This document shows positions 17,482 through 26,663 of a DNA stretch of 64,000 nt, piece by piece. Location: the NCBI RefSeq assembly GCF_039621805.1, contig NZ_CP155075.1:248001-312000 (forward strand). Reading direction: 5' to 3'. Both the position numbers and the translations under genes were made by a program. The notes under the pieces are model-generated. The model saw only the letters and a list, made by a program, of their open reading frames with translations. It was not told the DNA's origin and did no database searches. The DNA comes from Paraburkholderia sp. PREW-6R (GTDB taxonomy: Bacteria > Pseudomonadota > Gammaproteobacteria > Burkholderiales > Burkholderiaceae). Position 1 is the first letter of the stretch. Each line of letters begins with the position of its first letter.

Positions 17482-18579
17482 ATGACAGCATCGAACAACG
17501 GTAAGGCAAACGAAAAGCGCTTCGCGCACGGTGATCTCGTGGAGTTCGCAACCAGAGCGTTGCAGGCGCGCGGCATGCGCGCCGACCACGCCGAACAGGT
17601 GGCGTGGCGACTGATCGACGCTGATCTGCTTGGCCATCGCAGTCACGGTTTCTGGTTGCTCGCCACGTATCTCGAACGGCTTGAAGCAGGGCAGATCGCC
17701 ACGCAAGGCGAAGTGCGCACGCTCAACGATTCGCCCGCCGCCTTCGCGTGGCACGCGAACCGGTTGCCGGGCGCGTGGGTGATGCAGCAGGCGATCGGAC
17801 AGCTGCGGCAACGCGCGCAATCGCAGGCCATTGTTTGCGCGACGATCGCCGAGTGCTCGCACATTGGTTGTCTGCAAAGCTACCTGCTGCCGCTCGTCGC
17901 GGACAACCTGCTCGTCATGCTGTCCGCGACGAACGCCGGTATTGCGTCGGTTGCGCCGTTCGGCGGGATCGACCCCGTGCTGACCACCAACCCGATCGCG
18001 TTCGGCATTCCGACGCGCGGCGAGCCCATGCTCATCGACCAATGCACGTCGCTCGGCAGCAATACGTTTTTCGCCGCATTCGCGCAGCGCGGCGACAAAC
18101 TGCCGGGCCAATGGCTGCTCGCCGCGAACGGCGAGCCGACCGACAATCCACATGTGCTTGCCGACACACCACCCGGCACGGTGTTACCGCTCGGCGGCAC
18201 GGAGTTTGGCTATAAAGGCTTCGGCCTCGGACTCGCCGTGGAAGCGTTGACGCTCGCGCTGCCAGGATCCGGCCGCCGCACGCATCCCGACAAATTCGGC
18301 CAGGGCGTCTTCATTCAGGCAATCAATCCGGCGATGCTCGGCGGTCTCGACGCGTTCCTCGACGAAACCACGCATCTCGCGAACGCCTGCCGCGCGAGCC
18401 GCGTGCGTCCTGGCGCGGCGCCCGTGCGTTTGCCGGGCGAACGTGCGCTCGCGTTGCGCCGTCGTCAACTTGCGGAGGGAATCACGCTCGGCACGGACGT
18501 GCTCGCGCGCACCGCCGCGTGGGCCACGACACTCGATCTGACGATGCCGTCGGAATGCATGGCCGCGCACGCCCACTGA
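17482..18579 (+). CDS. Malate/L-lactate dehydrogenase-family (Ldh2/YiaK type) oxidoreductase
   Basis: This 365-residue protein belongs to the Ldh2/MDG2 family of NAD(P)H-dependent reductases (malate, ureidoglycolate, 2,3-diketogulonate and piperideine-carboxylate reductases). Visible signatures are LLGHRSHGFW with family histidines near 52 and 55, SHIGCLQSYLLPL, SATNAGIASVAPFGG and TEFGYKGFGLGLAVEALT. It begins four bases after the preceding gene. It probably reduces a 2-oxo acid formed in the pathway. Why the operon needs both this and a D-hydroxyacid dehydrogenase is unclear, but opposite stereochemistry is a reasonable guess. Confidence 0.9.
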   Translation: MTASNNGKANEKRFAHGDLVEFATRALQARGMRADHAEQVAWRLIDADLLGHRSHGFWLLATYLERLEAGQIATQGEVRTLNDSPAAFAWHANRLPGAWVMQQAIGQLRQRAQSQAIVCATIAECSHIGCLQSYLLPLVADNLLVMLSATNAGIASVAPFGGIDPVLTTNPIAFGIPTRGEPMLIDQCTSLGSNTFFAAFAQRGDKLPGQWLLAANGEPTDNPHVLADTPPGTVLPLGGTEFGYKGFGLGLAVEALTLALPGSGRRTHPDKFGQGVFIQAINPAMLGGLDAFLDETTHLANACRASRVRPGAAPVRLPGERALALRRRQLAEGITLGTDVLARTAAWATTLDLTMPSECMAAHAH

Positions 18580-18605
18580 TTACACACTTCATACCGGAGT
18601 CTTCC

Positions 18606-19514
18606 ATGTTGCACAAAACAGATGGGGTTTTCATTGTCACGCAGACGCCGTTCGACGAAAACGGCGCGGTAGATCTTGAGAGTATCGACACGCTCGTCGA
18701 TTTCTACGTGAAGCACGGCGCGGACGGCTTCACCGTGCTCGGCGTGAGCGGCGAAGCGGGCAAGCTCAACCAGAGTGAAACCGTGCAAGTGGCCGAGCGC
18801 TTCATCAAGCGCGCTGGTTCGCGTCCGGTGGTGGTGGGCGTCAGCCATTCGAGCCTCGCGCAATTGACCGACCTCTCCGCTCGCGTGATGGACCTCGGCG
18901 CGACTGGCGTGATGATTGCGCCGCCCGCCGGCATTCAGACCGACGAAGAAATGCACGGCTACTTCGCCGAAGTATTTCGCCGCAACGGGGGCATTCCCAC
19001 CGTGCTGCAGGATTTCCCGTTCGCGTCGAAGGTTGCGATGTCGGTGCCGGCCATCCTCAAGCTCGTGGAAACGCATAAGGAAATTGAACTGATCAAGGAG
19101 GAAGACCTGCCGTGCCTGAACAAGATTTCACGGCTGCGTGAAAGCACGGGCCGCCGCATTGCGATTCTGACCGGCAACAACGCGATGTACCTGCCGCTCG
19201 AACTCGGCCGTGGCGCGGACGGCCCGATGGCTGGCTTCTCGTATCCGGAGATGCTGTCCGAGGTGTACCGTTTGTACCGCGCGGGCAAAGTGGATGAAGT
19301 CGACGACGTGTTCGACATTTATCTACCGTTGTTGCGTTACGAAGCCATGGGCTTCTGGGGCGTATGCGCGCGCAAGGAAATGATGCGCCGGCGCGGCGCG
19401 ATCCGCTCGGCAACCATGCGCACGCCGGGGCCAAAACTGTCGGCGGCGGACATGGCGGAACTCAACCGGCTTTCCACACGGCTCGAACGCAGGCTCGCGG
19501 AACGGCGCGGCTAG
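18606..19514 (+). CDS. DHDPS/N-acetylneuraminate lyase-family aldolase
   Basis: This 302-residue TIM-barrel protein has the family GxxGE loop as GVSGEAGKL (about 46-54) and the probable Schiff-base lysine K164 in ELIKEEDLP. The usual YNxP tyrosine segment reads VLQDFPFA, so the tyrosine of classic DHDPS is replaced. This points to a sugar-acid aldolase or dehydratase (2-keto-3-deoxy or 5-keto-4-deoxyglucarate type) rather than lysine synthesis. The start at 18606 was chosen because CGGAG precedes it and the longer frame runs into the previous gene. With the dehydratase at the head of the operon it completes a plausible dehydrate-then-cleave route. Confidence 0.9.
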   Translation: MLHKTDGVFIVTQTPFDENGAVDLESIDTLVDFYVKHGADGFTVLGVSGEAGKLNQSETVQVAERFIKRAGSRPVVVGVSHSSLAQLTDLSARVMDLGATGVMIAPPAGIQTDEEMHGYFAEVFRRNGGIPTVLQDFPFASKVAMSVPAILKLVETHKEIELIKEEDLPCLNKISRLRESTGRRIAILTGNNAMYLPLELGRGADGPMAGFSYPEMLSEVYRLYRAGKVDEVDDVFDIYLPLLRYEAMGFWGVCARKEMMRRRGAIRSATMRTPGPKLSAADMAELNRLSTRLERRLAERRG

Positions 19515-19598
19515 GTCGGCCACGTCCGCACAAGCAGCGGCTACACGCAAGGATCCACGGTAAGAACCACGCACAACGATAACGAAGGGGACGTCCAG

Positions 19599-20930
19599 AT
19601 GAAGAGCGGAGATCTCGCCGCCGGCGCGACGCTCGCGCGGCGGTCCACGGTGCGCTACGGCGTGCTCGCCATGCTGGTGCTCGCCAGCGCTGTCAATCTC
19701 GGAGACCGGGCGAATCTGTCGATCACCGGCACGGCGATGTCGGCCGATCTGGGCATCAGTTCGGTCGGCCTCGGCTACGTGTTCTCGGCGTTCGCGTGGG
19801 CTTATGTGCTCGCGCAGCTGCCTGCCGGCTGGCTAATCGACCGCTTCGACTCGATCAAGGTGTACGGCTGCAGCCTCGTGCTGTGGTCGTTGTGCACGTT
19901 CGCGCAGGGCTTGCTCGGCTCGCTTTCGGTGGCTGCGGCGCTAGTCGTGCTGTTCGTGCTGCGGTTTCTCCTCGGGCTCGTCGAGTCGCCGGTTTCGCCC
20001 GCCAACAGTTATATCGTCGCCGCGTGGTTTCCGGTGCGCGAGCGCGGGCTCGCCACGTCGATCTACAACTCCGCGCAGTACCTCGCCGTGGTGGTGTTCG
20101 TGCCGATGATGGGCCTGTTGGTCCACAAGGCCGGCTGGCCGAGCGTGTTCTACGTGATGGGCGTGCTCGGTCTGCTGCTCGCCGCGCTGTGGTTCAGGGT
20201 GATGCGCTCGCCGCTTGCCCACCCGCGCGTGAACGCCGCCGAACTCGACTACCTGCGCGAAGGCGGCGCGAATGTTCAGGTCGATGCGAAGAAGAGGTCG
20301 ACACGACCGCGCGTGAGTCTCGCAATGGTCGGTTTCTTCATGCGCAGCCGCCTGATGCTCGGCGTGTACGTCGGCCAGTATTGCCTGACGTCGTTGCAGT
20401 ATTTCTTCATTACGTGGTTCCCGATCTATCTGGTGAAGGGCCGCGGCATGAACATCGTCGAAGTGGGTTTTCTGGCAACGCTGCCCGCCATCTCCGGTTT
20501 TGTCGGCGGACTGGTGGGCGGTTATCTGTCCGACGCATTGTTGCGAAAAGGGCTCGGTCTGAGCGTCGCGCGCAAGACACCGTTCGTCATGGGGATGCTG
20601 CTCGCGTCCTGCCTCGTCTGCTGCAACTTCGTGCATTCGCCGTACGGGGTGGTCGCGTTGATGTCGCTCGCCATTTTCGGCAAGGGGCTCGCCGCGGTGA
20701 ACTGGGCGGTGGTGTCGGACACGTCGCCGCCGCATCTTGTTGGTTTCGCGGGCGGCCTGTTCAATCTCTTCGGCAGCCTTTCCGGCATTGTCACGCCGAT
20801 CGTGGTGGGCTACGCGGTCAGCATGACCGGCAGTTTCACCGACGCGCTGTATTTCGTCGCCGCACACGGCCTGATTGGCGCATTCGTATATCTGTTCTGT
20901 ATCGGCAAGATCCAGCGTCTGGATCAATGA
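19599..20930 (+). CDS. MFS transporter, second anion:cation symporter paralogue
   Basis: This 443-residue, twelve-segment carrier is closely similar along its length to the MFS at 15133-16503 (NLGDRANLSITG, AQLPAGWLIDRF, WFPVRERGLATS, LQYFFITWFPIYLVKGRGM). AAGGGGA precedes the ATG. It is the last gene of the LacI-type operon and converges with the TetR gene. Two similar permeases in one operon may accept related acids or have different affinities. Confidence 0.92.
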   Translation: MKSGDLAAGATLARRSTVRYGVLAMLVLASAVNLGDRANLSITGTAMSADLGISSVGLGYVFSAFAWAYVLAQLPAGWLIDRFDSIKVYGCSLVLWSLCTFAQGLLGSLSVAAALVVLFVLRFLLGLVESPVSPANSYIVAAWFPVRERGLATSIYNSAQYLAVVVFVPMMGLLVHKAGWPSVFYVMGVLGLLLAALWFRVMRSPLAHPRVNAAELDYLREGGANVQVDAKKRSTRPRVSLAMVGFFMRSRLMLGVYVGQYCLTSLQYFFITWFPIYLVKGRGMNIVEVGFLATLPAISGFVGGLVGGYLSDALLRKGLGLSVARKTPFVMGMLLASCLVCCNFVHSPYGVVALMSLAIFGKGLAAVNWAVVSDTSPPHLVGFAGGLFNLFGSLSGIVTPIVVGYAVSMTGSFTDALYFVAAHGLIGAFVYLFCIGKIQRLDQ

Positions 20931-21027
20931 GCTGTTCGACCCTCGACCGGCCCGGCGCGCGGAGGACAGCCGGTTCTGAGACGCTTTACGCGTCAGCCGA
21001 AGCAAAGACATATCAGGGAGCAACGCG

Positions 21028-21687
21028 TCAAGGAGGCGCCTTGCTCAATGCCTTCCACACCACTTTAGCGGCGGCGCGAAACGCAACCGGCTCGGGCGCG
21101 TTCCGCTTGGCGCGGCGCAAAAAAACGATCAGTCCTTGCCAGTGCGAATAGATCAGCGAGCCGCGCAGGCGGCACTCGTCGCGCGGAAGCTCGGTGTTGA
21201 TCTGTGCTACGACTTCACTGAAGATGTCCTGAAATTCGCCGCTCACCTGCACCATCAACTCACTCACCGACTCCATGTGTTCGGCGAGACACCAGCACTC
21301 CAGCGCGAACGAACTGACCACGTTTTCAGGATCGGTGAGCGCGGCGAAGGTTTCATCCAGTATCGCTTCCAGACGCGCTTCCGGCGACATGCTTCGGTCC
21401 GAGGCGAGCGAGCGATAACGTTCGAGATAACGTTTGGCCAGTTCCTCGATGGTTGAATGCAGCAGCAACTCGCGGCTTCCAAAATAATGTTGCAGCGTGG
21501 CGAGGCGGATGCCGGCATCCGCCGCGACGCGCCGCTGCGTGAACCCAGCGTTACCTTCCGCAGCGAATAGCCGGATCGCCGTTTCGAGTATCTCGGGTAC
21601 GCGCGTAGTCCGGTTGCCGCGCCGTTTCGGCATGGTGTCGGGCTTTTTTGCGCCAAGGTCTTCAGAGCTGATCTTCAAATCTTTCAT
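21028..21687 (-). CDS. TetR-family transcriptional regulator
   Basis: This 219-residue regulator has an N-terminal TetR helix-turn-helix (about 28-75) reading ILETAIRLFAAEGNAGFTQR, then VAADAGIRLATLQHYFGSRELLL. The C-terminal ligand/dimer domain contains the stretch ALECWCLAEHM. It is convergent with the MFS gene and divergent from a small hypothetical gene. Three copies of TTGGTC-N4-GACCAA-type sites lie in the divergent region, one on its own -10 element, so it is probably autoregulated. The ligand and wider targets are unknown. Confidence 0.9.
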   Translation of the reverse strand: MKDLKISSEDLGAKKPDTMPKRRGNRTTRVPEILETAIRLFAAEGNAGFTQRRVAADAGIRLATLQHYFGSRELLLHSTIEELAKRYLERYRSLASDRSMSPEARLEAILDETFAALTDPENVVSSFALECWCLAEHMESVSELMVQVSGEFQDIFSEVVAQINTELPRDECRLRGSLIYSHWQGLIVFLRRAKRNAPEPVAFRAAAKVVWKALSKAPP

Positions 21688-21764
21688 ACGACAAATTCCA
21701 TTCGGCGACTCATGGGTACTCAGCTTGCGAATTGCAGCGCACTCGATGCCGCAAAGACGACGAG

Positions 21765-21787
21765 AATTGGTCTCTCAACCAATTATA
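21765..21787 (-). promoter_or_regulatory. TetR operator 1 overlapping the TetR gene -10 element
   Basis: TTGGTC-TCTC-AACCAA (21767-21782) lies inside a perfect AATTGGT/ACCAATT inverted repeat (21765-21784). A consensus TATAAT on the minus strand (21787-21782) touches the same site, about 95 bases upstream of the TetR start. No good -35 was seen. The arrangement fits negative autoregulation. Confidence 0.7.
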
Positions 21788-21904
21788 GAGGCCGCGAGTA
21801 GCCCTGATGTACGCGTTGCGAGACCTTCCGTGATAGCGCTAGATGCACTGCAGCATGGGGATTGCGACATGATGTCCTTATCGTTTACCCCTTCATCGCC
21901 CGGC

Positions 21905-21948
21905 TTGTTAATTGGTCTCTTGACCACTATTATTGGTCCATAGACCAA
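21905..21948 (+). promoter_or_regulatory. Promoter with TetR operators 2 and 3
   Basis: TTGTTA (21905-21910), a 17-base spacer and TATTAT (21928-21933) form a plausible sigma70 promoter toward 22028. TTGGTC-TCTT-GACCAC (21912-21927) fills the spacer. The perfect TTGGTC-CATA-GACCAA (21933-21948) lies over the start region. The two sites start 21 bp apart, two helical turns. The same motif occurs at 21767, so the three belong to one regulator. Confidence 0.75.
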
Positions 21949-22027
21949 ATAAATATGCGATGCCAAGCACGGCAGTGTGCCCGCGCCGCTTCGCAGAGTC
22001 GAGTACCGGCGTGTGAGGAGCGTTCAG

Positions 22028-22306
22028 ATGGACAACGGTGACACAAGCTTACGTGGCCTCGTCGACAAATGGGTCGGGCTGTCGCCCGCTACGGCCGCCC
22101 GGGTGTTCCGCGTGGGTCGTCAGCAGAAGCCCGACATGCGGTGCGTGCGCATTGAAGTGTCGCGCGCATCGGGGCCGCTTTCCCTCCTGTTTTTCCGCCA
22201 TGCCGATGGCTCGTGGCGTGTCTTCCCGCCCGCCGCCAACCGGCCGACCTTTTACTCCGGCCAATCTAGCCGCGGCCGTCCCGGCCTCGCCGCTCGCATG
22301 CGCTGA
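22028..22306 (+). CDS. Small conserved-type hypothetical protein
   Basis: This 92-residue protein starts at ATG 22028 after GAGGAG. It begins MDNGDTSLRGLVDKWVGLSP and contains LLFFRHADGSWRVFPPA, a pattern I associate with small Burkholderia hypothetical proteins of unknown function. It has no signal peptide or membrane segment. It is the first gene downstream of the promoter carrying two of the TetR operators, so it may be a TetR target. It converges with the next small gene. Confidence 0.6.
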   Translation: MDNGDTSLRGLVDKWVGLSPATAARVFRVGRQQKPDMRCVRIEVSRASGPLSLLFFRHADGSWRVFPPAANRPTFYSGQSSRGRPGLAARMR

Positions 22307-22404
22307 GTGCGGGATAACGAACCAGGTGTCGTGCTACGGCATGCCATACAGTTCGGTCTCCTACATTGTGTGAGTGAGCGAAGGTTCGCGCAGCGAGCAT
22401 GGTC

Positions 22405-22656
22405 TTACTTCCGCTGGCCCAGGCCGTCTGTGTGACTGGTTCGAGGCGGCGCCGTTTCGTCGGGCCGGCCAGGTAGAGCCAGATAGCGCTGCACGAGTTC
22501 CTCGTCGGCGACGAATCCCAATGAATTCGCGAGATGACAGGCCGCCGAAGTCCAGGCCAGTCCGTCGAAAAGCCATTCGCCAACGGCCCGCATGACGCGT
22601 GCGAGTGCAAAGCGGGTCCGCGGGTGCAGGAAGTGATGTCGATTGTCGGTGCTCAT
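22405..22656 (-). CDS. Small hypothetical protein
   Basis: This 83-residue protein starts at ATG 22656, six bases after GGAGGA. It begins MSTDNRHHFLHPRTRFALAR and contains AVGEWLFDGLAWTSAACHLA. I do not recognise a domain. The strong ribosome binding site supports it over the longer frame. It is transcribed toward the 22028 gene and away from the catabolic operon starting at 22877. Confidence 0.6.
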   Translation of the reverse strand: MSTDNRHHFLHPRTRFALARVMRAVGEWLFDGLAWTSAACHLANSLGFVADEELVQRYLALPGRPDETAPPRTSHTDGLGQRK

Positions 22657-22745
22657 GTCTCCTCCATCGAATGACGGACTGGTTGGGCTGTTTTGATGAA
22701 CTTTGCCCCGAAGCGACGCACCTCGCAGCAGGGATTTACCCATCC

Positions 22746-22794
22746 TTGACAGGCAAATCCAAAAGGATCAGTATTGTTCAAAGGTTCATCCAAT
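22746..22794 (+). promoter_or_regulatory. Promoter and GntR-type operator (site 1 of 9)
   Basis: TTGACA (22746-22751) is followed at about 20 bases by TATTGT and then by the 15-bp imperfect palindrome AAAGGTTCATCCAAT (22780-22794). The same motif begins most transcription units of region 3. The site falls about where transcription would start, which suits repression. It controls the operon of CoA-transferases, P450 system and dehydrogenases. Confidence 0.75.
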
Positions 22795-22876
22795 GATAGA
22801 TTGAGATGAATGGATGCCGAAGCGGTTGCGGCGGCGCGCCAGGCATACGGGACATGCGGAAAACCAGGAGGGGAAG

Positions 22877-24073
22877 ATGAGCAGTGCACTTGAGGGCATG
22901 AAGGTCCTCGACTTTACGCAGATGATGAACGGTCCTTTCGGCACGATGCTGCTCGCCGACTTCGGCGCGGATGTGATCAAGGTCGAGCCGCCGGTGGGCG
23001 ATACGATGCGGCTGACGGGCGAGACGTTTCTTGGCGACGACGCGGTCTATTTCCTCACGCTGAATCGCAACAAGCGCAGCGTGATCGTCGATCTGGCTAT
23101 GCCGGAAGGTCAGCGCGTCGCGCAGGAAATGGCGAAGCAGGTGGACATCGTCGTGGAAAATTTTCGGCCCGGCGTGGCCGAGAAGCTGGGCATCAGCTAT
23201 GAGACGCTCTCAGCGCTCAATCCGCGCCTGATCTACTGCTCGACGTCGGCGTTCGGGCGCACAGGCGAGGACAGCTTCCGTCCGGGCATGGATCCGGTCG
23301 TGCAGGCGATGTCTGGCATCATGCAGTTGACCGGCGACGAGAACACGGGTCCGCTCAAAACGGGCATGCCGTACGCGGATCTGATTACGCCGTTGCTCTC
23401 CACGATCGGCGTGCTGGCCGCCGTGCAGTCGCGCAACAAGACGGGGCGCGGGCAGCGTGTCGATCTATCGATGATCGACGCGACCATCTTCAGCATGATT
23501 CCGCGCGATGCGTATTACTTCGCAACCGGCGAAACGCCGGGGCGTATCGGCAACGCGCACTGGCAGATCGTGCCGTACAACACCTACCGCACGTCCGACG
23601 ATCGCCACATCATGGTGATCGCTCATACCGACAAGTTCTGGCGTGTGCTCGCGTCGGCGGTGGGCGCGACGGAACTGCTCGACGACGATCGTCTGAAGAC
23701 CAAGGACGGCCGGCTCGCAAACCGCCAGATCGTCGACGCTGGCCTCGCGCAGGCATTCGCCAGACAGTCGCTCGCGCATTGGGACGAAAAGCTGCGCGAG
23801 GCGCACGCAATGTTTTCGCCGGTGCTCAATTTTCAGGAAGTGTTCGAAGATCCGCGGGTGCAGGAAGATCTGGTGGTCGAGCTCGATCATCCGAAGGCTG
23901 GCAAATTCAAGGTCGTGACCAACCCGATCCGCCTGTCGGAAACGCCGCCGTCTATCCGTCGCCCGCCGCCCACGTTGGGCCAGCACACCGAGGAGATTCT
24001 GCGCGAATTCGGCATCACGCCGCAGACGCCCGATCAGACACAAGTCGCGCCAGCGGCGCTTGGCAGCGAGTGA
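22877..24073 (+). CDS. CaiB/BaiF-type (family III) CoA-transferase
   Basis: This 398-residue protein has the family N-terminus MKVLDFTQMMNGPFGTMLLA with DFGADVIKVE, and a probable catalytic aspartate D168 in PYADLITP that forms the aspartyl-CoA intermediate. The start at 22877 follows GGAGGGG. Family III enzymes move CoA between carboxylic acids. Here it would activate the acid produced by the oxidative genes downstream. A paralogue with matching motifs (VLDFTQMM, ENFRPG, NAHW/NEHW) lies at 61076-62224. It is the first gene of a long operon, nine bases ahead of a second CoA-transferase, so the two may form a heteromeric enzyme or use different substrates. Confidence 0.93.
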   Translation: MSSALEGMKVLDFTQMMNGPFGTMLLADFGADVIKVEPPVGDTMRLTGETFLGDDAVYFLTLNRNKRSVIVDLAMPEGQRVAQEMAKQVDIVVENFRPGVAEKLGISYETLSALNPRLIYCSTSAFGRTGEDSFRPGMDPVVQAMSGIMQLTGDENTGPLKTGMPYADLITPLLSTIGVLAAVQSRNKTGRGQRVDLSMIDATIFSMIPRDAYYFATGETPGRIGNAHWQIVPYNTYRTSDDRHIMVIAHTDKFWRVLASAVGATELLDDDRLKTKDGRLANRQIVDAGLAQAFARQSLAHWDEKLREAHAMFSPVLNFQEVFEDPRVQEDLVVELDHPKAGKFKVVTNPIRLSETPPSIRRPPPTLGQHTEEILREFGITPQTPDQTQVAPAALGSE

Positions 24074-24081
24074 GTCGGCCC

Positions 24082-25359
24082 ATGACCGATACGACCCAGA
24101 CCACCAGCGAGACGCACGCGAACCCTCCAGCCGGGCCCGCGGAACTGCCGCCGCTCGGCCGGCACGAGCCGCCCCTCAAAGGCGTGCGCGTGCTCGATCT
24201 GTCGCGCGTTCTCGCCGCGCCGTTCTGCGCGATGATGCTGGCCGACCTCGGCGCCGAGGTGATCAAGGTGGAGCACCCCCATGGCGGCGATCAGACGCGC
24301 CACTGGGGCACGGCGATCCAGGGCGGCGAGCGAACCTACTATCTGGCGATCAACCGCACCAAGCAATCCATCGCAATCGATTTCTCAAAGCCGGAGGGCG
24401 CGGCGCTCGTCAAGGCGCTGGCGCGAGAAAGCGACGTGCTGGTCGAAAACTACATGCTGGGCGCGCTCGATCGTTACGGGCTCGGCTACGAAGCGTTGCG
24501 CGCGGAGAACCCGAAGCTCATTTACTGCTCGGTGAGCGGCTATGGGCGCACGGGTCCGAGCGCGCAGCGCCCCGGCTACGACTCGGTGATCCAGGCCGAA
24601 AGCGGTCTCATGTCGATCACCGGCGAGCCCGGCGGCGAGCCGTCGAAAGCGGGCGTGCCGATCTGCGACATCACGGCCGGCATGTACGCGACACAGGCGA
24701 TTCTCGCCGCGATGGTGCGGCGTTTGCGCAATGGTCACGGTGAAGCGATCGACATTGCGCTATTCGACTGCACGCTCGCCAATCACACCTCGGTCGCGGC
24801 GAATGCGCTGCTGCTGAACCGCGCGCCCGGACGCTTCGGCAACAGTCACGCCGACATCATTCCGCAGGGTCTGTATCACGCGGCCGACGGGCCGCTCATG
24901 TTTCACGTCGGCAGCGACGCACAGTTCGCTCGCTTCTGCGCCGACGTGCTCGACATGCCGTCGCTCGCAGGCGATCCGCGTTTCATCGACAACGACGGGC
25001 GGCGCGCGAATCGCGATGCGCTCGACGAACTGATGTCGAAGCGGTTCAAGACGCGGCCCCGCAACGAATGGATTCCGTTGTTTCGTCGCGCGGGCGTGCC
25101 GGCAGGCGTCGTTCAGAACGTCCTCGAAGCGCTCAGGTCCGACGAATCCAAAGCGCGCGGCATGGTCTGCGAGGTCGATCACCCCACGGCCGGCCGCATC
25201 GATCTCGTGAACTCGCCGCTGAAAATGCGCGACAGCACGCTGGCGCCGCCCGTCGCGCCGCCGCTGCTCGGCGAGCACACGGACCGCATCCTCGCCGGGC
25301 GCCTCAAGCTGGACGCCGCTGCCATCGCAGGTTTGCGCGCAGCAGGCATCGTAAGTTGA
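24082..25359 (+). CDS. CaiB/BaiF-type CoA-transferase
   Basis: This 425-residue protein has an extra proline-rich N-terminus of about 30 residues before GVRVLDLSRVLAAPFCAMML and LGAEVIKVE. The probable nucleophile is D196 in PICDITAG. ENYMLGALDRYGLGY and the C-terminal LLGEHTDRIL are typical. It lies nine bases after the first CoA-transferase and 17 before the P450. The two are clearly different subfamilies, so this is not a recent tandem duplicate. The donor/acceptor pair cannot be told from sequence. Confidence 0.93.
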   Translation: MTDTTQTTSETHANPPAGPAELPPLGRHEPPLKGVRVLDLSRVLAAPFCAMMLADLGAEVIKVEHPHGGDQTRHWGTAIQGGERTYYLAINRTKQSIAIDFSKPEGAALVKALARESDVLVENYMLGALDRYGLGYEALRAENPKLIYCSVSGYGRTGPSAQRPGYDSVIQAESGLMSITGEPGGEPSKAGVPICDITAGMYATQAILAAMVRRLRNGHGEAIDIALFDCTLANHTSVAANALLLNRAPGRFGNSHADIIPQGLYHAADGPLMFHVGSDAQFARFCADVLDMPSLAGDPRFIDNDGRRANRDALDELMSKRFKTRPRNEWIPLFRRAGVPAGVVQNVLEALRSDESKARGMVCEVDHPTAGRIDLVNSPLKMRDSTLAPPVAPPLLGEHTDRILAGRLKLDAAAIAGLRAAGIVS

Positions 25360-25376
25360 CATCAGGAGACATAGTC

Positions 25377-26591
25377 ATGCACAACCACGATTCATCCGCG
25401 CCGGCGTTTCCGATGGGCCGCTGTCCGTTCGCGCCGCCGCCGGAGTACGCGGAAATCCGCAAGAAAGAAGGCCTGTCGAAGGTCACCATGCCAGACGGTT
25501 CGCTCGCGTGGATCGCCACCCGTTACCGCGATGTGCGCGCGATTCTCGGCGACAACCGCTTTTCCACGGTGCCGTCCACGCCGGGCTATCCGTTCATTGC
25601 GCCGGCGCGCGCCGCACTGCTGATGAACGAGAAGCCGCCTACCATCATCCGGATGGACGCGCCGGAGCACACCAAGTACCGCCGCATGCTGACCAAGGAG
25701 TTCATGGTTCACCACATCGAGGCAATGCGCGGCGAGCTACAGCAAACGGTCGACGTGCTGCTGGACGAACTCATCGAGAAGGGGCCGCCAGCCGATCTGT
25801 TCGAAGACTTCGCGCTCGCGCTGCCGACCACGGTCATTTCGCGGATTCTCGGCGTGCCGTACGAAGACCGCGATTTCTTCCAGGAACGCAGCAAGGCCAA
25901 GCTCGATTTGACCGCCGATCCTGAAGTGCCGATCAAGGCCGGCGCGGAAATGCGCGAGTACCTGGATCGTCTGATCACGGAAAAGCTCAAGCATCCGGGC
26001 AATCGCGACGATCTGATCAGCCGTCTTGTCACGAGCCAGGTGGTGCCGGGCCATATGACGCGCGAAGAAGCGCTTGCCACGATCGAACTGCTTCTGATGG
26101 GCGGCCACGAGACCACAGCGAACATGATCGCGCTCGGCACGCTGTCGCTGCTCACGCATCCGGACCAGAAGGATGCGCTGGTCGCAGACCCGTCGCTTGT
26201 GAACAACGCAGTGGAGGAAATGCTGCGCTATCACACCATCGTTCACTACAACGGCCCGCGCGTGGCACTCGAAGACGTCGAGGTGAACGGCACGCTGATC
26301 CGCAAGGGCGAAGGCGTGCTGGCGCTGATCACGGCAGCGAATCGCGACCCGGATTCGTTCGCGGACCCCGACGCGTTCGACATCCGTCGCGAAGCGCGGC
26401 ATCACGTTGCGTTCAGTTACGGCGTCCATCAGTGCCTCGGCCAACCGCTGGCTCGCGCCGAGTTGCAGATCGTTTTCTCGACGCTGTTCCAACGCCTTCC
26501 GAAGCTCCGCTTGACGGTGCCGGTCGACGAAATCAAGTTCCGTTACGACGCTTTTGTCTATGGCGTCGACGCGTTGCCGGTGACGTGGTGA
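25377..26591 (+). CDS. Cytochrome P450 (soluble bacterial class I)
   Basis: This 404-residue haem monooxygenase lacks a membrane anchor. It shows the I-helix oxygen-activation motif GGHETT (242-247), the ExxR pair E281/R284 and the haem loop HHVAFSYGVHQCLGQPLA with ligand C353. The sequence style (PMGRCPFAPPPEY, MDAPEHTKYRRML) resembles soluble CYP105/107-like clans rather than CYP153 alkane hydroxylases, but that is judged by eye. AGGAGA precedes the ATG. A ferredoxin and an FAD ferredoxin reductase follow, forming a complete class I electron chain from NAD(P)H. It probably hydroxylates an unactivated carbon of the substrate, giving an alcohol for the dehydrogenases downstream. Confidence 0.96.
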   Translation: MHNHDSSAPAFPMGRCPFAPPPEYAEIRKKEGLSKVTMPDGSLAWIATRYRDVRAILGDNRFSTVPSTPGYPFIAPARAALLMNEKPPTIIRMDAPEHTKYRRMLTKEFMVHHIEAMRGELQQTVDVLLDELIEKGPPADLFEDFALALPTTVISRILGVPYEDRDFFQERSKAKLDLTADPEVPIKAGAEMREYLDRLITEKLKHPGNRDDLISRLVTSQVVPGHMTREEALATIELLLMGGHETTANMIALGTLSLLTHPDQKDALVADPSLVNNAVEEMLRYHTIVHYNGPRVALEDVEVNGTLIRKGEGVLALITAANRDPDSFADPDAFDIRREARHHVAFSYGVHQCLGQPLARAELQIVFSTLFQRLPKLRLTVPVDEIKFRYDAFVYGVDALPVTW

Positions 26592-26663
26592 ACATCCGGC
26601 TTCGCTGAGCAATCCGCCCGCGCGCATCTCGCGCGCGAGCGCAGACAACATCTGGAGACGAGC

